DNA from: DAITBA01 sp036824005 | GTDB lineage: Bacteria > Pseudomonadota > Gammaproteobacteria > Burkholderiales > Rhodocyclaceae | Assembly: GCA_036824005.1 (NCBI GenBank) | Contig: DAITBA010000003.1 | Span: 124,001-188,000 of the forward strand | Direction: 5' to 3' | Length of the DNA stretch: 64,000 nucleotides | Part shown: piece after piece, positions 23,935-33,140 of the stretch | Numbering within the stretch: the stretch's first letter is position 1 | Layout: every line of letters starts with the position of its first letter | The notes under the pieces: model-generated | Database searches by the model: none | Seen by the model: the letters and a program-made list of their open reading frames with translations, nothing else | Told to the model about the DNA's origin: nothing | Position numbers and translations under genes: made by a program

Positions 23935-25698
23935 GTGAATCAGCGCGTCGTCATCGACCCGATTACCCGCATCGAGGGCCATCTGCGCATCGAGGCACAG
24001 ATGAGCGGCGGCGCCATCGAGCAGGCCTATTCCTCGGGGACCATGGTGCGCGGCATCGAGGTCATTCTGCGCGAGCGCGACCCGCGCGATGCCTGGGCGC
24101 TGGCCCAGCGCATCTGCGGCGTATGCACGCTGGTGCATGGCATGGCCTCGGTGCGCGCGGTCGAGGATGCGCTCAAGTACCCGATTCCGCCCAATGCCGA
24201 TCTCATCCGTAATCTGATGATCGGCGCCCAGTACATCCACGACCATGTCATGCACTTTTACCACCTGCACGCACTGGATTGGGTGGACGTGGTGTCGGCG
24301 CTGCAGGCCGATGCGAAGGCGACCTCGGCGCTGGCGCAGTCGCTGTCGAGCTACGCACGGACATCGCCGGGCTATTTCGCCGATGTGCAGAGAAAGCTCA
24401 AGGGTTTCGTTGAGTCCGGCCAGTTGGGTATTTTCCGCAATGGCTACTGGGGCCATCCGGCTTACAGACTGCCGCCGGAGGCAAACCTCATGGCGGTGGC
24501 CCACTACCTGGATGCCTTGGTGTGGCAGCGCGACGTGGTGGCGCTGCACACCATCCTCGGCGGCAAGAACCCGCATCCCAACTTCACCGTCGGCGGTGCG
24601 CCGGTGGCCATCAGCGTGCATCCGCAGCATCCCGGCAGGGGAAAGGGACCGCACTACCGCGGCGGCCAGGGTGGCACGGCGCTGGACGTGGTTGGATTGC
24701 AGCGCATCCAGGCAGTGATCAACGTCATGCGCGAGTTCGTCGATCAGGTCTACGTGCCAGACACGGTGGCGATCGCGGGCTTCTATAAAGACTGGTTCCG
24801 GCAGGGCGAGGGTCTGGGCAACTTCCTGACCTTCGGCGATCTGCCGACCAAGGGCATGGGCAATCCGTCCGGCTTCTTCTTCCCGCGTGGCGCCATCCTC
24901 AACCGCGACCTGTCCAGGATTCATGAGGTAGACCTCGCCGCCGAGGATCAGGTGCAGGAGTTCATCGCCCATTCCTGGTACGACTATGCCGATGGCAAGG
25001 ACCGGGGGCTGCATCCCTACCGTGGCGAAACGAAGCTCAACTACACCGGTCCCAAGCCGCCCTTCCAGCAGTTGCCCGTGGAGCAGGCTTACTCGTGGCT
25101 CAAATCGCCACGCTGGAAGGGCTATGCCATGGAGGTGGGACCTTTGGCCCGCGTGCTCATGCTCTACGCCACCGGCCATGCGCAGACGAAAGAGCTCGTG
25201 ACGTCGACGCTGCGAACATTGGACCTGCCGTTGACGGCGCTTTACTCCACCCTGGGGCGGACGGCGGCGCGCACGCTGGAAACGAAGATCATCGCCGACG
25301 CCATGCAGGGCTGGTACGACCAGCTCATCGCCAATATCAAGGGTGGCGATCTGCGCACGTTCAACGATGCCCTGTGGGAGCCCGCGACCTGGCCGCGGAG
25401 CTGCCGCGGTGTTGGCTTCATGGAAGCCCCCCGCGGGGCGCTGGCCCACTGGATCGTCATCGAGGAGGCGAAGGTCGCCAACTACCAGGCGGTGGTGCCG
25501 AGCACCTGGAACGCCGGCCCGCGCGACCCGGACGGCAAGCCGGGCGCCTACGAGGCGGCGCTTGCCGGGCACGCCCTGCACGATCCGCAGCAGCCGATCG
25601 AAGTATTGCGCACCATCCACAGCTTCGATCCCTGCATCGCCTGTGCCGTGCATCTCGTGGACGAGCGTGGCGCGGCGTTCGAAGTGCGGGTGATCTGA
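23935..25698 (+). CDS. hynL: [NiFe] hydrogenase large subunit (HynL-type)
   Basis: The predicted protein has 587 residues. The nickel ligands are in RICGVCTLVHG (Cys61, Cys64) and DPCIACAVH (Cys567, Cys570). After His573 a 14-residue tail (LVDERGAAFEVRVI) is expected to be cut off by a dedicated endopeptidase once the NiFe(CN)2CO centre is in place. RGVGFMEAPRGALAHW is also conserved. The start is a GTG four bases after isp2, with GAAGGAG inside the end of isp2. No endopeptidase or hypABCDEF genes are in the window. The set corresponds to the Isp-type group 1 uptake hydrogenases. Confidence 0.96.
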   Translation: MNQRVVIDPITRIEGHLRIEAQMSGGAIEQAYSSGTMVRGIEVILRERDPRDAWALAQRICGVCTLVHGMASVRAVEDALKYPIPPNADLIRNLMIGAQYIHDHVMHFYHLHALDWVDVVSALQADAKATSALAQSLSSYARTSPGYFADVQRKLKGFVESGQLGIFRNGYWGHPAYRLPPEANLMAVAHYLDALVWQRDVVALHTILGGKNPHPNFTVGGAPVAISVHPQHPGRGKGPHYRGGQGGTALDVVGLQRIQAVINVMREFVDQVYVPDTVAIAGFYKDWFRQGEGLGNFLTFGDLPTKGMGNPSGFFFPRGAILNRDLSRIHEVDLAAEDQVQEFIAHSWYDYADGKDRGLHPYRGETKLNYTGPKPPFQQLPVEQAYSWLKSPRWKGYAMEVGPLARVLMLYATGHAQTKELVTSTLRTLDLPLTALYSTLGRTAARTLETKIIADAMQGWYDQLIANIKGGDLRTFNDALWEPATWPRSCRGVGFMEAPRGALAHWIVIEEAKVANYQAVVPSTWNAGPRDPDGKPGAYEAALAGHALHDPQQPIEVLRTIHSFDPCIACAVHLVDERGAAFEVRVI

Positions 25699-26038
25699 CG
25701 GCGGCGGGTCCGGGGCCGCGGTCGTCAGCACACTTCACAGGTATTCACGGACCTAATTGGTCATGATCTTCAGCATGTCATTGCGCGTAAGCGCAGGGCG
25801 CCGCGGATTCCAGAACACATGCCGGAAAATCTCCCTGGATCCCGGGTTCCGCCCTGACGGGCAACCCCGGAATGACGAACCCCGCCGCCTGGGCCCTGTT
25901 TGCAATCACGCTCACCGATGACTGGACCTGTGGTCCCTGCAGTTGGACGTTGCCCGGGGCGTTCGTTGCAGTGAACTTGCTGCTTCTGGGGTTATACTCT
26001 TGGCGTCGAATACGCCCGTCGCATGTTTGCGGCGGCCG
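25699..26038. other. 340-base interval after the hydrogenase operon
   Basis: No gene is supported. It holds a REP-like palindrome (25834-25878). An imperfect GC hairpin follows the hynL stop but has no T run. Confidence 0.5.
25834..25878. repeat. REP-like palindromic sequence
   Basis: CCTGGATCCCGGGTTCCGCC and GGGCAACCCCGGAATGACG form an interrupted palindrome of the TGGATCCCGG...CCGGAATGACG type common as extragenic repeats in proteobacteria. Only one copy was noticed here. Confidence 0.5.
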
Positions 26039-26293
26039 ATGCCACGAACGGAGACCGCGCACAACGTGCTGCTTCGCCTGATTCTCCTCATTCTTCTGGG
26101 CTTCGTCATTTTCGCCCTGTACAAGGGGTTCAAGCGTTCGATCAAAGGTGGCGCGCAACCGCCGCCGAACGACAAGGCGGTGGAGCATATGGTTACCTGC
26201 GCCAAGTGCGGCGTTCATTTGCCCGAGAGCGACAGCGTCACTAGCGGTGGAAAACACTACTGCTGCGAAGAGCACCGCCGGCTGGCGGGCTGA
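26039..26293 (+). CDS. Small membrane protein of the PP0621 family
   Basis: The predicted protein has 84 residues. One N-terminal helix (LLRLILLILLGFVIFALY) is followed by a basic linker and the cytoplasmic motif MVTCAKCGVHLPESDSV ... HYCCEEHR, a two-plus-two cysteine arrangement likely to bind zinc. The family is usually encoded just before pilS, as here. Its function is unknown. The ATG at 26039 gives a slightly longer N-terminus than usual; a GTG at 26063 is possible. Confidence 0.8.
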   Translation: MPRTETAHNVLLRLILLILLGFVIFALYKGFKRSIKGGAQPPPNDKAVEHMVTCAKCGVHLPESDSVTSGGKHYCCEEHRRLAG

Positions 26294-26297
26294 GCCG

Positions 26298-27923
26298 GTG
26301 GCGGCGCCAGCCGCCCGCTCCGTCTCCTGGCCAGCCGGCTTGCCCGAGCCGGGTCCGGACACGGCCGAGTCCTTGTGGCGATCCCTGCACTATTTCAATC
26401 TATATCGCTTTGCCGTCGCCAGCGTTTTCTTCTTCGTTGCCACCGTATTCGAAGGTGGGCTGACTTTCGGCGCCCAGTCGCTGCGGCTGTTTCTCGGGGT
26501 CTGTATTGTTTACTGGCTGGCGGCGCTGTTCTTCCTCGTTGCCAGCCGCCGCGTCGGTGTCCGATTCGGATTCATCCTCGGCGCGCAGGTGGGCGTCGAC
26601 ATCCTGGCGCTGACCTTGCTGATGCATGCCAGCGGCGGGCACAAGAGCGGCATCTCGCTCATGTTGCTTGTCGTGCTGGCTGGGGCCGCGCTCGTCGGCC
26701 AGGGGCGCTCGACGCTCTTTTACGCCGCGGTGGCCACGATCGCGCTGCTGCTGGAACAGAGCTACCGTTCCATTCGTCTGGCGGCTGAGCCGGAGGAGTT
26801 CGTCCAGGTCGGGATAGTCTGCATCGGCTTTTTTGCCACCGCCATCAGCGCACGGCTGCTCGCCAGCCGCATCATTGCCCACGCCGAGCTGGCCCGCCAG
26901 CGTGGCGTCGATCTGGCGATTCAGATGCGCATCAACCAGCAGGTCATTCACGACATGCATGACGGCGTCTTGGTAGTGGATGCCGCGGGCCAAGTCCGCC
27001 AGCACAATCCCCAGGCCGAAGTGCTGCTCGGCGTCGTAGCGCCGGCGGCCTCCCATGTGTCCGCCTATTCGATGGCCCTGGCGCAGCGATTCGCCCGGCT
27101 CGATGGCGCCGGGGAGGCCAGCGCTTGCGTCATCCTGGCGCCGGGTAGCGGCAAGTCGCTCCAGGCGCGTTTTGTTCCCGCCGGCGAGGACGGCGATCTG
27201 CTGATCTATCTTGAAGACCTCGATCGCGCCCAGAGCCGTGCCCAGCAGCTGAAGCTCGCCGCGCTGGGGCGGCTGACCGGCAACATCGCCCACGAGATCC
27301 GCAATCCGTTGTCGGCCATCAGCCACGCTGCCGAACTGCTGCGGGAAGAAAAGCGCGCCGACATGCAGGCGCGGCTGACGCGCATCATCAACGACAACGC
27401 CCGGCGCCTGGAAAGGATGGTGCGCGACGTGCTTGACCTGGGACGACGCGACCGGGTCGAGGAGGAGGCGATCTCGGTTGCCCTGTTCCTCGATGCTTTT
27501 CTCGAGGAGTTCTGCATGCACGAAAAGGCTTCGCGCGAGACGTTTTCGCTGGACGTAGCGGAGGACGTGACGCTGCTCTTCGACCGTGCGCACCTCAACC
27601 AGGTGCTCTGGAATCTGCTGCGCAATGCGCTGCGCTACTGCAGCAGCTATCCCGGCGCGGTGCGTCTTCAGGCGGTGGTGGGCCGCGCCGGGCAACCTTC
27701 CGCAAACCGCGTCGAATTGCATATTATTGACGATGGGCCGGGGATTGCGGCGGAGCAGCGGACGCAGATCTTCGAGCCGTTCTTCACCACGGACGGCAAA
27801 GGCACCGGGCTCGGATTGTATATTGCGCGCGAATTGTGCGAAGCCAGCGGTGCGACGCTGGAAGTTCTGGACAATGCGCCCGGCGCGCACTTTTGCCTCA
27901 CCGGCCGGCGCACCAACGGATAG
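26298..27923 (+). CDS. pilS: Sensor histidine kinase PilS
   Basis: The predicted protein has 541 residues. About six membrane helices (roughly residues 30-190), a PAS domain near 215-320, then HisKA with IAHEIRNPLSAISHAAELL and the HATPase boxes NALRY, DDGPGI and GKGTGLGLYIAREL. PilS responds to pilin levels in the membrane and controls PilR. The start is a GTG at 26298, five bases after the preceding gene; the frame is open further upstream through it. Confidence 0.92.
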   Translation: MAAPAARSVSWPAGLPEPGPDTAESLWRSLHYFNLYRFAVASVFFFVATVFEGGLTFGAQSLRLFLGVCIVYWLAALFFLVASRRVGVRFGFILGAQVGVDILALTLLMHASGGHKSGISLMLLVVLAGAALVGQGRSTLFYAAVATIALLLEQSYRSIRLAAEPEEFVQVGIVCIGFFATAISARLLASRIIAHAELARQRGVDLAIQMRINQQVIHDMHDGVLVVDAAGQVRQHNPQAEVLLGVVAPAASHVSAYSMALAQRFARLDGAGEASACVILAPGSGKSLQARFVPAGEDGDLLIYLEDLDRAQSRAQQLKLAALGRLTGNIAHEIRNPLSAISHAAELLREEKRADMQARLTRIINDNARRLERMVRDVLDLGRRDRVEEEAISVALFLDAFLEEFCMHEKASRETFSLDVAEDVTLLFDRAHLNQVLWNLLRNALRYCSSYPGAVRLQAVVGRAGQPSANRVELHIIDDGPGIAAEQRTQIFEPFFTTDGKGTGLGLYIARELCEASGATLEVLDNAPGAHFCLTGRRTNG

Positions 27924-27929
27924 TCACGC

Positions 27930-29294
27930 ATGGGTAGAGTCGACCGCAGAAGCCGTCCACCAGCGGCGCAGGTACTGGTGGTGGATGATGAAGCCGACAT
28001 ACGCGAGCTGCTCGACCTGACGCTCGTGCGTATGGGGTTGGCGGCCGATTGCGTCGGTTCGGTGGCCGAAGCGCGGCAGATGCTGGAACAGCGGCACTAC
28101 CAGCTGTGCCTGACGGACATGCGCCTGCCCGATGGCGATGGGCTGATGCTGGTGCGCTACATCGGCGAGCATTGCCGGGACCTGCCCGTGGCCGTCATCA
28201 CCGCCTACGGCAGCATGGAGAACGCCGTCGCCGCCCTCAAGGCCGGCGCCTTCGATTACCTGTCCAAGCCGGTTTCCCTGGACAATCTGCGCGCGCTGGT
28301 GAAGTCGGCCCTGAACCTGCCGCAGCAACCGGCCGGTGCGGCGCGCGAGCCGGATGCCTATACCCTTCTCGGCGAGTCGGCGGCGATCCAGCAGGTGCGC
28401 GAGATGATCGACAAGTTGGCGCGCAGCCAGGCGCCGGTTTATATCTCCGGCGAATCAGGCAGCGGCAAGGAGCGCGCGGCGCGGTTGATCCACGAGCACA
28501 GCCCGCGCGCGAGCCAGTCATTCGTGCCGGTGAACTGCGGAGCCATCCCGGAGAACCTCATGGAAAGCGAGTTCTTCGGTTACAAGAAGGGCGCCTTCAC
28601 CGGCGCGGACAGCGACCGCGACGGATTCTTCCAGGCCGCCAGCGGCGGCACGCTGTTCCTCGACGAAGTGGCCGACCTGCCACTGTCCATGCAGGTGAAG
28701 CTGCTGCGGGCGATCCAGGAGCGGCGCGTGCGCAAGATCGGCGACACCAGCGAAGACCCGGTGGACGTGCGCATTGTCAGCGCCACGCACCAGAATCTGA
28801 AAGCGCTGGTGGAGGCCGGCAAGTTTCGCCAAGACCTGTTCTATCGGCTCAACGTCATCGAGCTGAAGATGCCTGCCCTGCGCGATTGTCGCGAGGACAT
28901 TCCGCTGCTGGCGGAGAAGATCCTGGGGCGGCTGGCAGCGGAGGCCGGTGTCGCCGCACCGCGGCTGACGGCCGAGGCGCTACGCGTACTTTCGGATTAT
29001 CCCTTCCCGGGCAACGTGCGTGAGCTGGAGAACACGCTGGAGCGCGCCATGGCGTTGACGAGCGGCAGCGTCATCGATACCGACGATCTGCAGCTCGCGC
29101 CGACGCAGACGGCAGCGGAGGCGAAGCTCCAGGAAGGTGGCTCCCTTCAGGATTATCTCGACCGCATCGAACGGCAAGCCATCCTCGAGGCGCTGCAAAG
29201 AACACGCTTCAACCGCACGGCGGCCGCCAGGCTGCTCGGTGTCACCTTCCGCTCCCTGCGTTATCGCATGGAGCGCCTGGGTCTGAACGAGTGA
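27930..29294 (+). CDS. pilR: Sigma54-dependent response regulator PilR
   Basis: The predicted protein has 454 residues. The receiver domain has DDE and the phospho-acceptor Asp in LCLTDMRLPDGDG. The AAA+ domain carries GESGSGKE, the sigma54-contacting GAFTGA loop and GTLFLDEVADLP. A Fis-type helix-turn-helix ends the chain (FNRTAAARLLGVTFRSLRYR). It activates pilA-type genes with RpoN. It follows pilS by six bases and overlaps ampD by four. Confidence 0.95.
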   Translation: MGRVDRRSRPPAAQVLVVDDEADIRELLDLTLVRMGLAADCVGSVAEARQMLEQRHYQLCLTDMRLPDGDGLMLVRYIGEHCRDLPVAVITAYGSMENAVAALKAGAFDYLSKPVSLDNLRALVKSALNLPQQPAGAAREPDAYTLLGESAAIQQVREMIDKLARSQAPVYISGESGSGKERAARLIHEHSPRASQSFVPVNCGAIPENLMESEFFGYKKGAFTGADSDRDGFFQAASGGTLFLDEVADLPLSMQVKLLRAIQERRVRKIGDTSEDPVDVRIVSATHQNLKALVEAGKFRQDLFYRLNVIELKMPALRDCREDIPLLAEKILGRLAAEAGVAAPRLTAEALRVLSDYPFPGNVRELENTLERAMALTSGSVIDTDDLQLAPTQTAAEAKLQEGGSLQDYLDRIERQAILEALQRTRFNRTAAARLLGVTFRSLRYRMERLGLNE

Positions 29295-29875
29295 AGCGTG
29301 CCCGGCGGGCGGTGAGGGCGCCGCTGGCGGGCGCCCGCTTCGACGCACGGGGCTGGCTGACGGGGGTGCGCCACATGCCCTCGCCGAACTGCGACCAGCG
29401 CCCGGCGAGCATGCCGGTGCGGCTCGTGGTCGTCCATGCCATCAGCCTGCCGCCGGGCGAGTTCGGTGGCGACGCCGTCCTTCGGCTGTTCGCGAATTCC
29501 CTCGATCCCGACGAGCACCCCTGTTACCGGGACATCCACACCCTGCGCGTGTCCGCCCACTTCCTCATTCGCCGCAACGGCATGATCGTCCAGTTCGTCG
29601 CCTGCGACGACCGGGCCTGGCATGCCGGTGCGTCCTGCTGGAACGGAGCGGAGCGCTGCAATGATTTTTCCGTCGGCATAGAGCTCGAAGGGTGTGACAC
29701 ATTACCCTTCGATGCACGCCAGTATCCCGTTCTGGCGAAGCTCGTCGCGCTGCTCGGCGGTCGCTACCCGATCGCCGATGTCGTCGGCCACAGCGACATC
29801 GCGCCTGGCCGCAAGACCGATCCCGGGCCGCACTTCGATTGGGCGCTGCTGCGCCGCATGCTTGCATTGTCGTGA
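29291..29875 (+). CDS. ampD: 1,6-anhydro-N-acetylmuramyl-L-alanine amidase AmpD
   Basis: The predicted protein has 194 residues and no signal peptide, as expected for the cytoplasmic recycling enzyme. Zinc ligands are His in VVHAISLP and the His and Asp of VVGHSDIAPGRKTDPG; WHAG and GIELEG also match. It cleaves the peptide from anhydromuropeptides and so restrains AmpR-type beta-lactamase induction. The start is a GTG that overlaps the pilR stop (GTGA). Confidence 0.95.
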   Translation: MKRARRAVRAPLAGARFDARGWLTGVRHMPSPNCDQRPASMPVRLVVVHAISLPPGEFGGDAVLRLFANSLDPDEHPCYRDIHTLRVSAHFLIRRNGMIVQFVACDDRAWHAGASCWNGAERCNDFSVGIELEGCDTLPFDARQYPVLAKLVALLGGRYPIADVVGHSDIAPGRKTDPGPHFDWALLRRMLALS

Positions 29876-30069
29876 CGGCGCAGGTCCGGCCGGGGCGCAG
29901 GCCGGCTTTGCGCAGATCGAATTGTGCGAGCTGCCATCGCTCAACTCTGCGCGCGATTCCATGCCGGCACGAACAACGGACGACGCGCGAGCGTCGCGTT
30001 GCCTGAGCGCACGCACGCAAGAATCGCGTGCGCGTGATAGCGAACTTTTCGCCGAAAGTCAAAAAACTC

Positions 30070-30098
30070 TTGCAACTTAAAATTTGGGGTACTAGAAT
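30070..30098 (+). promoter_or_regulatory. Candidate nrdAB promoter
   Basis: TTGCAA (30070-30075) and TAGAAT (30093-30098) are separated by 17 bases. The -10 box lies inside the first NrdR-type box. Confidence 0.6.
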
Positions 30099-30134
30099 TA
30101 GTCGCAGTAGTAGCCGGTGGTACTAGATATAGTA
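30088..30134 (+). promoter_or_regulatory. Pair of NrdR-type boxes
   Basis: GGTACTAGAATTAGTC (30088-30103) and GGTACTAGATATAGTA (30119-30134) are near-palindromic 16-mers of the NrdR-box type. They repeat at exactly 31 bases, three helical turns, which is the spacing known for NrdR operators. Binding would cover the -10 box and repress nrdAB when dATP is high. The nrdR gene itself is not in the window. Confidence 0.65.
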
Positions 30135-30248
30135 TGTGGCACCGGGATGCATAAAACGGGGGCATTTCTGGACGACAGGCGGGAGTAACGAGAGGCGAAA
30201 GTTCTAGGTCGAACCAGAAAAACAAGACAACAAAAGAGCGAGACATAC

Positions 30249-33110
30249 ATGCACATTGCGAGCGATACCGTTTCCACAAATTCCCTTTCTCCCGATTCGC
30301 CCCCCGACAGTCTTTCCAGCAGCTCCCCGCACTTTTCTGAGTTCAAGCTCATTCGGCGCAACGGCGCCGTCGTCGCATTCGAGCCCGCCAAGATATCCAT
30401 TGCCATGACCAAGGCCTTCCTGGCCGTGAGCGGCAATCAGGGGGCGGCGTCGGCGCGCATCCGCGATCTCGTCGCGCAGTTGTCCGATGCGGTGGTCGCT
30501 GCGCTCATCCGCAGGCAGCCGGCGGGCGGCACCTTCCATATTGAAGACGTACAGGATCAGGTCGAGCTGGCGTTGATGCGCTCGGGCGAGCACGATGTGG
30601 CGCGCGCCTACGTTCTGTACCGGGAAAAGCGTGCCGAGGAGCGGGCGCGCAAGGCGCGCGAACAGGCGGTGGTGGCGGCGGAGCCGGTGCTGCATGTGGT
30701 GGAGGCGGGCATGCGCCGGCCGCTGGACCGTGGCGCGCTGGTGGCGCTGGTCGACGCCGCGTGCGTCGGCTTGGGTGAGGCGGTTCGGCCTGCGCTGATC
30801 GTCGAGGCGACGCTCAAGAACCTGTACGACGGCGTGCCCATGCAGGAATTGCGCAAGTCGGCCATCCTGTCGGCGCGGGCGCTGATCGAGAAGGATCCGG
30901 CCTACAGTTATGTGACCGCCCGGCTTCTGCTGCATGTCATGCGTCACGAAATCCTGGGCGAGGAAGTGCCGCAGGCCGACATGGCGGAGCGCTATGCCGA
31001 GTACTTTCCGCGCTTCATCCGGCTCGGCATCGAGAACGAGCTGCTGGATCCCAGGCTGGCCCAGTTCGACCTTGCCCGGCTGGGGCAGGCGCTCGAGGCG
31101 GGACGCGACCTGCGATTCAACTATCTCGGACTGCAGACCCTTTACGATCGCTACTTCCTCCAGATCAAATCGGGGACGAACGAGCGCCGCATCGAACTGC
31201 CCCAGGCGTTCTTCATGCGCGTGGCCATGGGCCTCGCCCTCAACGAAATCGACCGCGAGGCGCGCGCCATCGAGTTCTACCACGTGTTGTCGAGCTTCGA
31301 CTTTATGAGTTCGACGCCGACGCTGTTCAACTCCGGCACTCTGCGCTCGCAGTTGTCGAGCTGCTATCTGACGACGGTTTCCGACGACCTCGACAGCATC
31401 TTCGAGGCGATCAAGGAAAACGCGCTGCTTGCCAAGTATGCCGGCGGCTTGGGTAACGACTGGACGGCGGTGCGCGCGCTGGGCAGCCACATCAAAGGCA
31501 CCAACGGCCGCTCCCAGGGTGTGGTGCCCTTTCTCAAGGTGGTCAATGACACGGCCGTCGCCGTGAACCAGGGCGGCAAGCGCAAGGGGGCGGTGTGCGC
31601 CTATCTGGAGTGCTGGCACCTGGATGCCGAGGAGTTTCTGGAGCTGCGCAAGAACACCGGCGACGATCGCCGGCGTACCCACGACATGAACACGGCCAAC
31701 TGGATTCCCGACCTGTTCATGAAGCGGGTGATGGAGAACGGCGAATGGACGCTGTTCTCACCGGCCGACTGCCCGGATCTGCACGACAAGTACGGCAAGG
31801 CGTTCGAGGATGCCTACCGCGGCTACGAGGAGAAAGCAGCCCGCGGCGACATCAAGCTGTACAAGAAGATGCCCGCCGTGCAGCTCTGGCGCAAGATGCT
31901 GACGATGCTGTTCGAGACCGGGCATCCGTGGATCACCTTCAAGGACGCCTGCAACGTCCGCTCGCCCCAACAGCACGCGGGTACGGTGCACAGCTCCAAC
32001 CTGTGCACGGAGATCACACTGAACACCTCGGATGCGGAGATCGCCGTGTGCAATCTGGGCTCGGTCAATCTTGCCGCCCACATCCGCGATGGCGCGCTCG
32101 ACCACGCCAAGCTGCAACGCACGGTGTCCGCCGCCATGCGCATGCTCGACAACGTGATCGACATCAACTACTACGCGGTGGGCAAGGCCCGTGCCGCCAA
32201 CCTGCGCCATCGCCCTGTCGGCTTGGGGCTGATGGGTTTTCAGGATTGCCTGCACGAGCTGCGCATTCCCTACGCCAGCGATGCGGCAGTGGACTTTGCC
32301 GATCGCTCCATGGAGGCGCTGGCCTACTACGCCTACTGGGCATCCACGGATCTGGCCGAGGAGCGCGGGTGCTACTCCAGCTTTAAGGGCAGCCTGTGGG
32401 ACCGCGGCATCCTGCCGCAGGACAGCCTCGATCTGCTGGCGGACCAGCGCGGCGGCTATGTGGACGTCGACCGCTCGGCCACGATGGACTGGGAGGCACT
32501 GCGCCGGCGCATCCGGCAGCACGGCATGCGCAACTCGAACTGCCTGGCAATCGCGCCGACCGCGACCATTTCCAACATCATAGGGGTCGACGCGAGCATC
32601 GAGCCGACCTATCAGAACTTGTTCGTCAAGTCGAACCTGTCTGGCGAGTTCACTGTCGTCAATGAACACTTGGTGCGCGAGCTGAAGAGTCTCGGGCTCT
32701 GGGACGAGGTCATGGTCGCCGACCTCAAGTACTTCGACGGCTCGCTGGCGCGCATCGACCGCGTGCCGGTCGAAATCCGGCAGCTTTACGCCACGGCCTT
32801 CGAGATCGAGCCCAAGTGGCTGGTCGAAGCGGCGGCGCGGCGCCAAAAGTGGATCGACCAGGCCCAGTCGCTGAACATCTACATGGCCGGGGCTTCGGGC
32901 AAGAAGCTCGACGACACTTACAAGCTCGCCTGGCAGCGTGGCCTGAAGACGACCTATTACCTGCGCACTCTGGCGGCAAGCCATGCCGAGAAATCCACCG
33001 GCAAGGCCGGCGCGCTGAACGCCGTCCCGTCAGCCGGCGTGGGCGCCGGTGACGGCGCTGAACCGAGGTACTGCGCCATCGACAACCCGGACTGCGAGGC
33101 ATGTCAATAA
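30249..33110 (+). CDS. nrdA: Ribonucleotide reductase class I, alpha subunit
   Basis: The predicted protein has 953 residues, longer than E. coli NrdA because it has two ATP-cone regions: FKLIRRNGAVVAFEPAKI near residue 35 and a second around 155-245. The catalytic set includes SCYLTTV, NLCTEITLNT with the thiyl-radical Cys, and the C-terminal AIDNPDCEACQ redox cysteines. It reduces NDPs to dNDPs in the cytoplasm with NrdB. The two cones would set overall activity through ATP and dATP. It is followed by nrdB after 30 bases. Confidence 0.96.
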   Translation: MHIASDTVSTNSLSPDSPPDSLSSSSPHFSEFKLIRRNGAVVAFEPAKISIAMTKAFLAVSGNQGAASARIRDLVAQLSDAVVAALIRRQPAGGTFHIEDVQDQVELALMRSGEHDVARAYVLYREKRAEERARKAREQAVVAAEPVLHVVEAGMRRPLDRGALVALVDAACVGLGEAVRPALIVEATLKNLYDGVPMQELRKSAILSARALIEKDPAYSYVTARLLLHVMRHEILGEEVPQADMAERYAEYFPRFIRLGIENELLDPRLAQFDLARLGQALEAGRDLRFNYLGLQTLYDRYFLQIKSGTNERRIELPQAFFMRVAMGLALNEIDREARAIEFYHVLSSFDFMSSTPTLFNSGTLRSQLSSCYLTTVSDDLDSIFEAIKENALLAKYAGGLGNDWTAVRALGSHIKGTNGRSQGVVPFLKVVNDTAVAVNQGGKRKGAVCAYLECWHLDAEEFLELRKNTGDDRRRTHDMNTANWIPDLFMKRVMENGEWTLFSPADCPDLHDKYGKAFEDAYRGYEEKAARGDIKLYKKMPAVQLWRKMLTMLFETGHPWITFKDACNVRSPQQHAGTVHSSNLCTEITLNTSDAEIAVCNLGSVNLAAHIRDGALDHAKLQRTVSAAMRMLDNVIDINYYAVGKARAANLRHRPVGLGLMGFQDCLHELRIPYASDAAVDFADRSMEALAYYAYWASTDLAEERGCYSSFKGSLWDRGILPQDSLDLLADQRGGYVDVDRSATMDWEALRRRIRQHGMRNSNCLAIAPTATISNIIGVDASIEPTYQNLFVKSNLSGEFTVVNEHLVRELKSLGLWDEVMVADLKYFDGSLARIDRVPVEIRQLYATAFEIEPKWLVEAAARRQKWIDQAQSLNIYMAGASGKKLDDTYKLAWQRGLKTTYYLRTLAASHAEKSTGKAGALNAVPSAGVGAGDGAEPRYCAIDNPDCEACQ

Positions 33111-33140
33111 GCACCCAACAATGGAAAGGAGGAAGCCCGC

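Larger units (their letters stand above)
29876..30248. other. Regulatory region between ampD and nrdA
   Basis: There is no gene in this 373-base interval. It holds the nrdA promoter and NrdR-type boxes, then a leader of about 140 bases. Confidence 0.6.

Noticed and set aside
23839..25731. A 630-codon minus-strand frame opposite hynL
   Set aside because: It is antisense to a clear [NiFe] large subunit and has no recognisable motifs.
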